Source: Zoogloeaceae bacterium | Lineage (GTDB): Bacteria; Pseudomonadota; Gammaproteobacteria; Burkholderiales; Rhodocyclaceae | NCBI GenBank assembly: GCA_031282665.1 | Contig: JAITDH010000028.1 | Coordinates: 1 to 14,311, forward strand | Length of the DNA: 14,311 nt | Reading direction: 5' to 3' | Shown: positions 1 to 8,026 of the stretch, in pieces | How positions within the stretch are numbered: position 1 is the first letter of the stretch | Layout of the letters: each line of letters opens with the position of its first letter | Notes under the pieces: model-generated | Told to the model about the DNA's origin: nothing | The model's input: only the letters and a program-made list of their open reading frames with translations | The model's database searches: none | Program-made: the position numbers and the translations under genes

Positions 1-159
1 GGAAATCGCGGGTTTTTGCTGTCCGCTTCCCGGGCGCGGCGTGTCGGAAACGACGGTGCGTCCCTGTTCGTCTTTCCATTTATAGACCTGCGCTTCGACG
101 GGCGCGGCAAGCAGGCCGAGCATGGCGAGGGCGATGGTGGAGAGCAGATATTTGCGCAT
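1..159 (-). CDS. DUF4124 domain-containing exported protein (5' part only)
   Basis: This is the first 53 codons of a minus-strand gene; the rest lies outside the window. The product begins MRKYLLSTIALAMLG, a lysine/arginine start followed by a hydrophobic stretch, and has a likely signal peptidase I site after VEA (residues 21-23). The mature part then reads QVYKWKDEQGRTVVSDTPRP, the Y-K-W-x-D-x-x-G-x-x-x-x-S-D-T-P pattern of DUF4124 proteins, which are small periplasmic proteins of unknown function. The ATG at 159-157 has a GAAAGG ribosome-binding site just upstream. The gene is divergent from guaB with about 96 bp between the starts. Family assignment is firm; no function can be given. Confidence 0.8.
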   Translation of the reverse strand, partial: MRKYLLSTIALAMLGLLAAPVEAQVYKWKDEQGRTVVSDTPRPGSGQQKPAIS

Positions 160-177
160 GACGATGCCTTTCAATAA

Positions 178-1719
<1,542 letters not shown>

Positions 1720-1738
1720 GGCGGGCGGAGTGTGGGTT

Positions 1739-1883
1739 GGTAGGTTGGGTTTGTGTTGGATGAGCGAAGCGTAATCCGACATTTCAACCATACGATGCGC
1801 AGCATCGCTGACCAAACAACAGCGGCGCTTTGCGCCGGTAATGAACGATTGTCGGATTACGCCTTCGGCTCATCCAACCTACC
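1739..1883. repeat. Large inverted repeat with two inner hairpins between guaB and the M20 gene
   Basis: Imperfect arms at 1755-1781 and 1850-1878 begin and end with GTTGGATGAG / CTCATCCAAC and share the core GTAATCCGACA. An outer pair extends them: GGTAGGTTGG (1739-1748) with CCAACCTACC (1874-1883). The 68-bp loop holds two smaller hairpins, CGATGC-gca-GCATCG (1793-1807) and CGGCGC-ttt-GCGCCG (1823-1837). A single strand could therefore fold into a three-branched structure. It lies between convergent stop codons (1719 and 1901) and could act as a two-way terminator, though it lacks a T-tract. Similar GTTGGATGAGCGAAGCGTAATCC-type intergenic palindromes occur in many proteobacteria, so a dispersed repeat family is likely. 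Confidence 0.8.
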
Positions 1884-1900
1884 TGTGAAACCACGGGGCA

Positions 1901-3109
1901 TCACGCTTTCGGAAGTATCGTCCGCACCAGTTCCGTCCAGTAGGCGATGCCGATGGGAAGGACGTCGTCATTGAAATCGTAGCGCGGGTTGTGCAGGGCG
2001 CAGGGGGAGCTGGCGTCCTCGGCATTCTTTTCGCCCGCCTTGCCGTTTCCCAGCCAGACGTAGCAGCCGGGCTTTTCCCGCAGCATGTAGGAAAAATCTT
2101 CCGCCGTCATCGCGGGCGGGGCGTCGGTCGCCACCCTGTCTTCCCCGAGCAGGGCCTGCGCGACGCGCTGGCAGAGGCGCGCTTCCGGCGCGCTGTTGAT
2201 GGTGGGCGGATAGCGGCGGTCGAACGTCGCTTCGATACTGGCGCCGAAACTTTCTCCCACGCCCCGGCAAAGGCGGTTCACGGCGCTTTCGATCCGCTCC
2301 TGCACCTCGTCGTTGAAACTGCGGATGGTACCGTGCAGGAACGCCTCGTCGGGAATGATGTTGTAGGCGGAACCGGCTTGCATCTGGGTGATGCTGATGA
2401 CGGCGGCGTCCAGCGGGGAAAGGCTGCGCGTGCCGATGGTCTGCAACTGGGTAATCAGGTGGCTGGCGGCGAGGATGGGATCGACGCCATGCTGCGGCAT
2501 GGCGGCATGGCAGCCTCGCCCGCGCACCCGGACGCCCAGGCGGCAGGTTCCGGCCATCACCGGGCCGATATGGACGGCCATTTCGCCGGCCGGCAGGTCC
2601 GGCCAGTTGTGCAATCCATAAACCGCTTCCACCGGGAAACGCTCGAACAGGCCGTCCGCGATCATTGCCGCCGCGCCGCCTTCGGCTTCCTCGGCGGGCT
2701 GGAAGATGAAAACGACGGTGCCGTCGAAATCCGGCTGCCGCGCCAGATGCCGCGCCGCGCCCAGCAGCATCGCGGTATGCCCGTCATGCCCGCAGGCATG
2801 CATTCGTCCGTGCTCGACGGAGCGGTGGGGAAAATCGTTCTGTTCGATGAGCGGCAGGGCGTCCATGTCGGCGCGCAGGCCGATCATCCGTCGCCCGCCG
2901 CCCGCGCGGAGCACGCCCACGACGCCCGTTTTGGCCAGTCCGCGATGGACTTCGAGACCGCAGGATTCCAGTTCGCGCGCCACGAGCCCGGAGGTGCGGG
3001 TTTCGCAAAAGGCGAGTTCCGGATGGGCATGGATATCGCGGCGCAGGGCGATCAGTTCGGGGAGGAAGGGGAAGGCGGTAGAAGACACGGAAGGCATGGG
3101 AAATGTCAT
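1901..3109 (-). CDS. M20-family amidohydrolase (hippurate hydrolase / IAA-amino acid hydrolase type)
   Basis: This is a 402-residue metal-dependent peptidase/amidohydrolase that would release an acyl or amino group from an N-acylated amino acid or similar amide. The expected metal ligands are present: ACGHDGH with Cys106 and His108, the QPAEEAEGG motif with Glu140/Glu141, GLHNWPD with His167, and LHNPRYDFND near the C-terminus with His373. The catalytic-domain motif LRADMDALP is also present at about 78-86. No signal peptide is obvious. The chosen ATG (3109) gives the usual N-terminus ahead of the LRRDIHAHPELAF motif. A longer reading frame would overlap the upstream gene. The ribosome-binding site is weak, so ATG at 3097 is possible. 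It is the third gene of a likely operon, 8 bp after the zinc-ribbon gene. The substrate cannot be named. Confidence 0.9.
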   Translation of the reverse strand: MTFPMPSVSSTAFPFLPELIALRRDIHAHPELAFCETRTSGLVARELESCGLEVHRGLAKTGVVGVLRAGGGRRMIGLRADMDALPLIEQNDFPHRSVEHGRMHACGHDGHTAMLLGAARHLARQPDFDGTVVFIFQPAEEAEGGAAAMIADGLFERFPVEAVYGLHNWPDLPAGEMAVHIGPVMAGTCRLGVRVRGRGCHAAMPQHGVDPILAASHLITQLQTIGTRSLSPLDAAVISITQMQAGSAYNIIPDEAFLHGTIRSFNDEVQERIESAVNRLCRGVGESFGASIEATFDRRYPPTINSAPEARLCQRVAQALLGEDRVATDAPPAMTAEDFSYMLREKPGCYVWLGNGKAGEKNAEDASSPCALHNPRYDFNDDVLPIGIAYWTELVRTILPKA

Positions 3110-3117
3110 GTGAATCG

Positions 3118-3966
3118 TCAGTAAATCCTGTCCCGGTTGCCGGTATTTCGCTGGCAACCGGGAATATCGTTGTTCCAGTTGTTTCCGTCCGGCGCGCATT
3201 TCCAGAAACGATCCGGGCCTTCCGTACCGCAGATCAGGGAGGGAAAGGTGGTTAGTCCGTCACAGGTTTTCGGACGCGCCGGGGTCGGGGAGGGAGGAGG
3301 AGAATCTATCGCCACGGGTTTTTCCGGGCTTTTCGGGCTTGCTACGGCAGGCGGCACATTTTGGCGCGCTTTGGAGGGGGGTGGGGAAGGTTCGCTGGCG
3401 GGCGGAACGCCCGGATCATCGGCGGGCGTTTCCCCGACCGCGGAATCCGTCTCGCTTGTTTCGGTTACCTCGGTTGTTTCGCTTGCCTCGGTTGTCTCGA
3501 TTGTTTCAGGCGGCGCGGGGATTTCGGCCGGCTCTGTCGGCGGTTCCGCTATCGCCGGCGCGGTTGGTTCTTCTGTTGCGTTCTCCGTGGCCTGGGGTTG
3601 CAGGATGAGGTAAGTGGCAATGGCGAGCGCCAAGAGCAGGAATATCCCCAGGAAGACGATTTCCAGTCGCACGCCCCGTTTCCGCGCCCGCTCCTCCTGT
3701 TCCTCGCCGGCAGGAACGGCCTCGTCGACTTCGGACGCCGGGGAAATATCCTCCGGCGAAGGGTCTGCCGTCGCGCGCTCCTCCGGAGCGTCCGGGGGGA
3801 CGTCATGCGGCCTCTTGCCGCAATGGCGGCAGAACTGCGCATCGGCCAGTATCTCGGCATGGCAATGCGGACACGCGATGACGCTCTCCCGGCCGTGGCC
3901 GCAGGCGGGACAGAATTTCACCCCTTCCGGCAAAGGAGCGGAGCAGCGGGTACAGAACGCGGTCAT
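3118..3966 (-). CDS. Double zinc-ribbon, single-pass membrane protein with cysteine-containing periplasmic tail
   Basis: The 282-residue protein was not recognised as a named family beyond its zinc ribbons. Two ribbons open it: Cys5/Cys8/Cys19/Cys22 and Cys32/Cys35/Cys46/Cys49. An acidic linker (about 53-92) leads to a basic ERARKR stretch and one membrane helix at about 101-122. The positive-inside rule puts the ribbons in the cytoplasm. The remaining 160 residues would be periplasmic: first low-complexity Pro/Thr/Glu-rich, then a compact end (233-282) with Cys235, Cys246, Cys257 and Cys271 that could form two disulfides. The ATG at 3966 is preceded by GAGGGAG. It sits 25 bp after the PEBP gene and 8 bp before the M20 gene. 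A link between a cytoplasmic metal-binding domain and an envelope domain is inferred. Confidence 0.75.
   Translation of the reverse strand: MTAFCTRCSAPLPEGVKFCPACGHGRESVIACPHCHAEILADAQFCRHCGKRPHDVPPDAPEERATADPSPEDISPASEVDEAVPAGEEQEERARKRGVRLEIVFLGIFLLLALAIATYLILQPQATENATEEPTAPAIAEPPTEPAEIPAPPETIETTEASETTEVTETSETDSAVGETPADDPGVPPASEPSPPPSKARQNVPPAVASPKSPEKPVAIDSPPPSPTPARPKTCDGLTTFPSLICGTEGPDRFWKCAPDGNNWNNDIPGCQRNTGNRDRIY
3451..3504. repeat. Six in-frame 9-bp tandem units coding for x-(T/S)-E triplets
   Basis: Six 9-bp units of the form YTCGNTTRY follow each other without gaps. On the minus strand they encode residues 155-172 of the zinc-ribbon membrane protein as TIE, TTE, ASE, TTE, VTE and TSE. 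The period is a multiple of three, so gain or loss of a unit would lengthen or shorten the periplasmic stalk without breaking the frame. The units differ at one to three bases each. Confidence 0.8.
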
Positions 3967-3991
3967 CGTGACGCTCCCTCGATTGCCTTCG

Positions 3992-4621
3992 TCAGAGAAG
4001 CGAAGCGTTGAGGGTATAAAGCCCGGTCAGCGAGGCTTCGGCAAGGATGTGGCCGCGCATCGCCTGGCGCAGCGCGGCGGCGGTCGGCGGCGCGGCGAGT
4101 TCGGCTTTTTCCAGATCCAGCGCGTACAGGGTGAAGACATAGCGATGAATGAGATCGTCATTCCACGGCGGGCAGGGGCCGTCGTAGCCATAGTAGTCGC
4201 CGCGCATATCGTTGTCGCCAGCGAACCAGCCGGTGAAATCGTTGATCCCCTGCCGCGCGCCGTGCGGGACGGGCAGCGTACCGGATTTGCCGCGCGGCGC
4301 GACCTCGCTGGAAAACGACCCCGCCGCGATTTCACGCAGGCTGGCGGGAAGATCGAACAGCACCCAGTGGATGAATTCCACGCGCGGCAAGGTCGTCGCG
4401 ACGGCGCGGCCTTCCTGGTTGACATCGTCGCCAACGCTGGGAGCGTCCGGGTCGCTGCAAATCAGGGCAAAGCTCTTCGTCGCGCCAGGGGCGTCCGTCC
4501 ATGCCAGATGCGGATTGAGATTGCGGCTCAAGGCGACATGGGTCTGGCTGTCGGGAATGCAAAAGGCAAATTCTCCCGGGATGCGCGCACCCTGGGCAAA
4601 ACTCTGGCTGGTCAATTGCAT
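3992..4621 (-). CDS. YbhB/YbcL-type PEBP (phosphatidylethanolamine-binding protein family)
   Basis: The 209-residue protein has the conserved ligand-pocket segments of the PEBP family: SDPDAP (56-61), the FIHWVLFDLP strand (83-92), GYDGPCPP (145-152) and IHRYVFTLYALD (158-169). Bacterial members are soluble and bind small anionic ligands; their physiological role is mostly unknown. No signal peptide is seen, so a cytoplasmic location is likely. The start at 4621 is fixed by an excellent AAAGGAG site 7-8 bp upstream. The 66 extra codons of the open frame upstream are repeat sequence and are left out. It is probably first of a three-gene minus-strand operon. A weak -10 candidate CATAAT lies on the minus strand at 4675-4670 without a clear -35. 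Confidence 0.9.
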   Translation of the reverse strand: MQLTSQSFAQGARIPGEFAFCIPDSQTHVALSRNLNPHLAWTDAPGATKSFALICSDPDAPSVGDDVNQEGRAVATTLPRVEFIHWVLFDLPASLREIAAGSFSSEVAPRGKSGTLPVPHGARQGINDFTGWFAGDNDMRGDYYGYDGPCPPWNDDLIHRYVFTLYALDLEKAELAAPPTAAALRQAMRGHILAEASLTGLYTLNASLL

Positions 4622-4633
4622 GGAGGATCTCCT

Positions 4634-4660
4634 TTCGTGACGTTTGTGACGTTCGTGGCG
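4634..4660. repeat. Three 9-bp tandem units in the PEBP gene leader
   Basis: Three adjacent 9-bp units, TTCGTGACG, TTTGTGACG and TTCGTGGCG, lie 12 bp upstream of the PEBP start and run into its AAAGGAG ribosome-binding site on the minus strand. They would lie in the 5' leader of that mRNA. The TGACG cores could also be an operator. The repeat is seen directly; any role is a guess. Confidence 0.6.
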
Positions 4661-4777
4661 CAAGGGGGCATTATGCAACGAAGTGCCTAAATGAAACAGG
4701 GGCGAGTGACAGAGGGTGCAAACCAAAGTGGAGGAAAAACCTTGTCTAGCAAACGCAAGCGCAAAACCTATGCGCTC

Positions 4778-4917
4778 ACCTTCAAACTCGTCATTGTGAG
4801 GGCCGCAGGCCCGTGGCAATCCAGACGGCCTTTCCGTTTACTCTGCCGTTCCAGAAAACTGAACCGCAGCCTGGATTGCCACGGCGCTACGCGCCTCGCA
4901 ATGACGAGGTTGGAGGT
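4778..4917. repeat. Palindrome copy 1 with mini-hairpins in both arms
   Basis: Arms of about 47 bp (4778-4824 and 4871-4917) pair over most of their length and share CGTCATTG and GTGGCAATCCAG. Each arm also holds its own small hairpin: GGGCC-gca-GGCCC at 4800-4812 and GGCGC-tac-GCGCC at 4883-4895. The two mini-hairpins differ in sequence, yet each stays self-complementary. Palindromes with CGTCATTGCGAGG ends occur between genes in many betaproteobacteria, so this is probably a dispersed family. Confidence 0.8.
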
Positions 4918-4969
4918 AACCACACAGGTTTTCCTCCACTTTGGATTGCACCCAGTGACAGATGGGGTT

Positions 4970-5096
4970 ACCGTATTGCGAAGGCCGCAGTCCCGTGGAA
5001 ATCCAGGCGGCTTTTCAGTTTGCCTTGCCGTTCCAGAATTGAACCGCTGTCTGGATTGCCGCACCGCTTCACGCCTCGCAATGATGAGGGTGGAGG
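4970..5096. repeat. Palindrome copy 2, degenerate
   Basis: This is a second, more decayed copy of the palindrome at 4778-4917. Recognisable parts are ATTGCGAAGGCCGCAG (left arm), AAATCCAGGCGG (left arm), CTGGATTGCCGC (right arm) and GCCTCGCAATGATGAGG (right arm). The loop shares TGCCGTTCCAGAA and TGAACCGC with copy 1, so the two arose by duplication. The mini-hairpins in the arms are mostly lost. Confidence 0.7.
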
Positions 5097-5147
5097 CAAG
5101 CGCGCTGATTTTCCTCCACTTTCAACTGCGCCCCAGAAGACGACTTT

Positions 5148-5179
5148 TTTACACAAGCGACGATTTTTTGATTTATAAT
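5148..5179 (+). promoter_or_regulatory. Promoter of the yceD-rpmF-plsX-fab operon, close to the start codon
   Basis: A perfect TATAAT at 5174-5179 ends only 9 bp before the yceD ATG. A transcript starting 6-8 bp downstream of it would begin at about 5185-5188, giving a leaderless or nearly leaderless mRNA. This fits the lack of any Shine-Dalgarno sequence before yceD. The best -35 candidate, TTTACA at 5148-5153, is 20 bp away, which is longer than usual, so the -35 is uncertain. Confidence 0.6.
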
Positions 5180-5188
5180 CCGCCGCTT

Positions 5189-5704
5189 ATGTCCGAATGG
5201 AATGCATCTTCCGCCAAGCTGGATGTCTGGCGTTTTGCCCGTGAGGGCGGTTTCCTGGAAGGCCGGGTGCCGTTGGCGGCCCTGACCCGTCTGGCGGATT
5301 TGCTGGCAGGCGAGGCGGGGACGGTGGCTTTCCGTTTGGAGGGCGCGCGGGGAGAACGCGGACAGGCGCGATTGCGGCTCGTGGTGTCGGGCACATTGCC
5401 GCTGGTTTGCCAGCGTTGCCTGGCGCCGCTCCCGGAAATACTGGCCATCGACAGCCTGCTGGAATTGGTTGCTGCCGAGGCTGCCGAGGGCGAGCCAAGC
5501 CAGGAGGAGCTGGAAGACGATTCGCTGGATTTCCTGCCCGTGCCTTCCGACGGAAGAATGGCGTTGATCGACCTCATCGAGGATGAAATCCTGCTGGCTT
5601 TGCCGGTCGTGCCGCGCCATGCGGATTGTTCGCCGCCCGTGAGCGCGGCCGCGCAGACGCCACCGCATCCGTTCGCGGCGCTTTCGCTTTTGAAGCGCCG
5701 TTAA
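5189..5704 (+). CDS. yceD: YceD/DUF177 family protein
   Basis: The 171-residue protein matches the DUF177 family, which almost always lies directly upstream of rpmF. The family is linked to ribosome or 23S rRNA maturation and, in plants, to plastid rRNA accumulation; the exact role is unsettled. The signature is LVCQRCLAP (72-80) with its CxxC, followed by an acidic segment with EEDDS-like residues and DLIEDEILLALPVVPRH (128-144). A final Cys147 follows the HADC motif. The open frame continues upstream to 4691, but that part is repeat DNA. The ATG at 5189 gives the normal family length. There is no ribosome-binding site, consistent with a leaderless message. It is the first gene of the operon, 36 bp before rpmF. 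Confidence 0.88.
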   Translation: MSEWNASSAKLDVWRFAREGGFLEGRVPLAALTRLADLLAGEAGTVAFRLEGARGERGQARLRLVVSGTLPLVCQRCLAPLPEILAIDSLLELVAAEAAEGEPSQEELEDDSLDFLPVPSDGRMALIDLIEDEILLALPVVPRHADCSPPVSAAAQTPPHPFAALSLLKRR

Positions 5705-5740
5705 TTGCAACCTTCGTAATCATCGTTTCAGGAGTTTCAA

Positions 5741-5920
5741 ATGGCTGTACAACAGAACAAGAAGTCCCCGTCCAAGCGCGGCATGCATCGCGCGCACGAC
5801 GCCCTGGACACGCGGGCGCTTGCCGTGGAGCAGACGTCGGGCGAAACGCACCTGCGTCACCATGTTTCTCCCTCCGGCTTTTACCGGGGCCGGCAGGTCA
5901 TCAAGAACAAGAGCGAGTAA
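5741..5920 (+). CDS. rpmF: 50S ribosomal protein L32
   Basis: The 59-residue protein starts [20 protein letters not shown] and ends with the [15 protein letters not shown] tail of bacterial L32, a structural protein of the large ribosomal subunit. It lacks the four zinc-binding cysteines of the C+ form, as usual in proteobacteria, so it does not depend on zinc. CAGGAG at 5729-5734 gives a good ribosome-binding site. It lies between yceD and plsX, and a terminator-like hairpin follows it. Confidence 0.97.
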   Translation: MAVQQNKKSPSKRGMHRAHDALDTRALAVEQTSGETHLRHHVSPSGFYRGRQVIKNKSE

Positions 5921-5937
5921 TTTCGCCTCTCATCCCG

Positions 5938-5977
5938 AAAGGCAGGCGTTCAGTCAAGGACAGCCTGCCTTTGTTTT
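5938..5977 (+). terminator. Terminator-like hairpin between rpmF and plsX
   Basis: A perfect 10-bp stem AAAGGCAGGC (5938-5947) / GCCTGCCTTT (5963-5972) with a 15-nt loop is followed by GTTTTGCG. The U-run is short (four), so it would be a partial, not complete, terminator. It begins 17 bp after the rpmF stop and ends about 15 bp before the plsX start. A role in lowering plsX-fab expression relative to rpmF, or as an mRNA-stabilising 3' end, is inferred. Confidence 0.6.
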
Positions 5978-5992
5978 GCGCTGGCTTTTTCT

Positions 5993-7036
5993 ATGTCATA
6001 TACCATCGCCGTCGATTGCATGGGCGGAGACCACGGGCCTTCGGTCACGGTACCGGCAACCCTGGCTTTTTTGCGCGCCCATCCCGACGCTCGGGTGATC
6101 CTGGTCGGGCGTGAGGAACAGATCCGCCCCCACATCCCCCCCGCTTCCGCCGAACGTTGCGAGATTCGCCATGCCAACGAGGTCGTGACGATGGACGAAT
6201 CGCCCACGCTGGCGTTGAAGAACAAGAAGAATTCTTCCATGCGCGTGGCGCTCAACCTGGTCAAGGAGAAGACGGCCGACGCTTCGGTTTCGGCGGGCAA
6301 CACGGGGGCGCTGATGGCGATGTCCCGCTTCGTCCTGAAGATGCTGCCGGGGATCGACCGGCCGGCGATCTGCCCGGTGATGCCGACCATGCGCGGGCAT
6401 GTCTATGTGTTGGACATGGGCGCGAATGTCGATTGCACGGCGGAACATCTGTTGCAGTTCGGCATCATGGGGGCGATGCTGGCGGCGGCGCTGGATCACG
6501 GCAACCCGCGCGTCGGCCTGTTGAACATCGGCGAGGAAGCCATCAAGGGCAACGAGGTGGTCAAGCAGGCGGCCGAATTGCTGCGCGCTTCCGGCCTCAA
6601 TTTCATCGGCAACGTGGAGGGCGACGGCATCTACAAGGACGTGGCCGACGTAGTGGTCTGCGACGGTTTCGCCGGCAATGTGGTGCTGAAGGCTTCGGAG
6701 GGGGTGGCGCAGATGCTGGAGCAGGCGATGAGGCAGGAATTTTCCCGCAATCTCCTGACCCGCCTGGGCGCGCTGGCGGCCTTGCCGGTGCTCAAGCATT
6801 TCAAGGCGCGCTTCGATCATCGCCAGTACAACGGCGCGAATCTGCTCGGCACCAGGGGGATCAGCATCAAGAGCCACGGTTCGGCGGATGTGGTGGCCTT
6901 CGCCCAGGCCATGACCTGCGCCTATGAGACGGCGAGCAACAAGGTCGTCGAGCGCATCAGCGAGAAACTGGCGGAATTGCAGGCGCGGCAGGGCAATATG
7001 GCGCAGAACATGACGCAGAGCGAGGCGCAGGAATGA
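5993..7036 (+). CDS. plsX: Phosphate acyltransferase PlsX
   Basis: PlsX converts acyl-ACP and phosphate to acyl-phosphate, the acyl donor for PlsY in phospholipid synthesis; it acts at the inner face of the membrane. The 347 residues carry the family landmarks: [10 protein letters not shown] (7-16), [10 protein letters not shown] (100-109), VLDMGANVD (139-147), LLNIGEE (176-182) and [19 protein letters not shown] (280-298). The last 13 residues are Gln/Met/Asn-rich and probably disordered. No clear Shine-Dalgarno precedes the ATG; the start is set by agreement with the family N-terminus. The stop overlaps the fabH start (ATGA at 7033-7036), pointing to translational coupling. Confidence 0.97.
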   Translation: MSYTIAVDCMGGDHGPSVTVPATLAFLRAHPDARVILVGREEQIRPHIPPASAERCEIRHANEVVTMDESPTLALKNKKNSSMRVALNLVKEKTADASVSAGNTGALMAMSRFVLKMLPGIDRPAICPVMPTMRGHVYVLDMGANVDCTAEHLLQFGIMGAMLAAALDHGNPRVGLLNIGEEAIKGNEVVKQAAELLRASGLNFIGNVEGDGIYKDVADVVVCDGFAGNVVLKASEGVAQMLEQAMRQEFSRNLLTRLGALAALPVLKHFKARFDHRQYNGANLLGTRGISIKSHGSADVVAFAQAMTCAYETASNKVVERISEKLAELQARQGNMAQNMTQSEAQE

Positions 7037-8007
7037 CCAGCCAGCCCGTTTACGCGCGCCTGACCGGCACCGGCAGCTATCTGCCCGGCGCGCCGGTCAG
7101 CAACGACGATCTCGTCGCGCGCGGGATCGAGACCAGTGACGAGTGGATCGTCGAGCGCACCGGCATTCGTTTCCGCCATCTCGCGGCGCCGGGAGAGACT
7201 TCCGGCCAGATGGCGAAAATCGCCGCGGAGCGGGCGCTCGCCATGGCGGGCGTGAGCGCCGCCGAACTGGACCTGATCGTCGTCGCCACCTCGACCCCCG
7301 ATTACATTTTCCCGAGCACCGCCTGCCTCCTGCAAGGCGCCCTGGGCAACAAGGGCGCGACCGCCTTCGACGTGCAGGCGGTATGCAGCGGTTTCATCCA
7401 CGCCCTTGCCATCGCCGATAAATTCATCCGCTCCGGTTCGCACAGGAAGGCGCTGGTGGTCGGCTCGGAGGTGTTTTCGCGCATCCTCGACTGGCGGGAC
7501 AGGGGCACCTGCGTCCTCTTCGGCGACGGCGCGGGCGCGGTCGTGCTGGAGGCGGCCGACACGCCGGGCATCCTCGCCACCGCCCTGCATGCCGACGGCA
7601 GCCTGGTGGAAATCCTTTCCGTCCCCGGCCAGATCCACAACGGCCAGGTCTGGGGCGACCCCTTCCTGCGCATGGAAGGGCAGGCGGTCTTCAAGACGGC
7701 GGTGCGCGTGCTGGCGGCGGTGGCGGAAGAATGCTGCCGGGCGGCGGGGATGACCGGGGACGGCCTCGACTGGCTGATCCCGCACCAGGCGAACAGCCGC
7801 ATCATCGACGCCACCGGCAAGAAGCTGAAGCTGGCGAAGGACAAGGTGATCGTCACCGTCGACCGGCATGGCAACACCTCCGCCGCTTCCGTGCCGCTGG
7901 CGCTCGACGAGGCGGTCCGCGACGGGCGCATCGAGAAGGGCCAGCGGGTGCTCCTGGAGGGCGTCGGCGGCGGCTTTACCTGGGGCGCGGCGCTTTTCCA
8001 ATTTTGA
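7033..8007 (+). CDS. fabH: Beta-ketoacyl-ACP synthase III
   Basis: FabH condenses acetyl-CoA with malonyl-ACP to start fatty acid synthesis. The 324-residue thiolase-fold protein has the complete Cys-His-Asn triad: AVCSGF with Cys118, PHQANSRI with His251, and GNTSAAS with Asn281. The LFGDGAGA motif (162-169) and the C-terminal [11 protein letters not shown] (309-319) are present. The CoA-side Trp of [10 protein letters not shown] (36-45) is kept. The start overlaps the plsX stop by four bases. The fabD gene begins 20 bp after its stop. Confidence 0.97.
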   Translation: MTSQPVYARLTGTGSYLPGAPVSNDDLVARGIETSDEWIVERTGIRFRHLAAPGETSGQMAKIAAERALAMAGVSAAELDLIVVATSTPDYIFPSTACLLQGALGNKGATAFDVQAVCSGFIHALAIADKFIRSGSHRKALVVGSEVFSRILDWRDRGTCVLFGDGAGAVVLEAADTPGILATALHADGSLVEILSVPGQIHNGQVWGDPFLRMEGQAVFKTAVRVLAAVAEECCRAAGMTGDGLDWLIPHQANSRIIDATGKKLKLAKDKVIVTVDRHGNTSAASVPLALDEAVRDGRIEKGQRVLLEGVGGGFTWGAALFQF

Positions 8008-8026
8008 CGATTCAGGAGCCGGCACT

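Larger units (their letters stand above)
4714..5134. repeat. Composite repeat block: two palindromes framed by three copies of a ~28-bp end sequence
   Basis: This 421-bp stretch accounts for most of the gene-free gap between the divergent PEBP and yceD genes. A ~28-bp end sequence containing AAAGTGGAGGAAAA occurs at 4714-4742, inverted at 4926-4953, and again in the inverted direction at 5107-5134. Between successive ends sit two palindromes listed separately (4778-4917 and 4970-5096). The first end pair gives a 240-bp unit (4714-4953) bounded by inverted ends, a layout like a small non-autonomous mobile element. No transposase and no clear target-site duplication were found. The second unit (4926-5134) has direct, not inverted, ends, so it may come from a partial duplication. 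Confidence 0.7.

Noticed and set aside
1991..3124. A 377-codon plus-strand open frame over the M20 gene
   Set aside because: It is antisense to a gene with all metal ligands intact and has no recognisable domain.
3110..3199. A 30-residue extension of the M20 protein
   Set aside because: It would overlap the end of the zinc-ribbon gene and is not part of the family N-terminus.
4634..4660. The 9-bp repeats as part of a coding region (HERHKRHERR)
   Set aside because: The peptide is only the translation of the tandem repeat upstream of the true PEBP start.
4622..4819. A 66-residue extension of the PEBP protein
   Set aside because: The extra part is encoded by repeats, and a strong AAAGGAG site sits just before the ATG at 4621.
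4691..5188. A 166-residue N-terminal extension of YceD
   Set aside because: It is translated repeat DNA (the same peptide pieces recur), and the family starts at the ATG at 5189.
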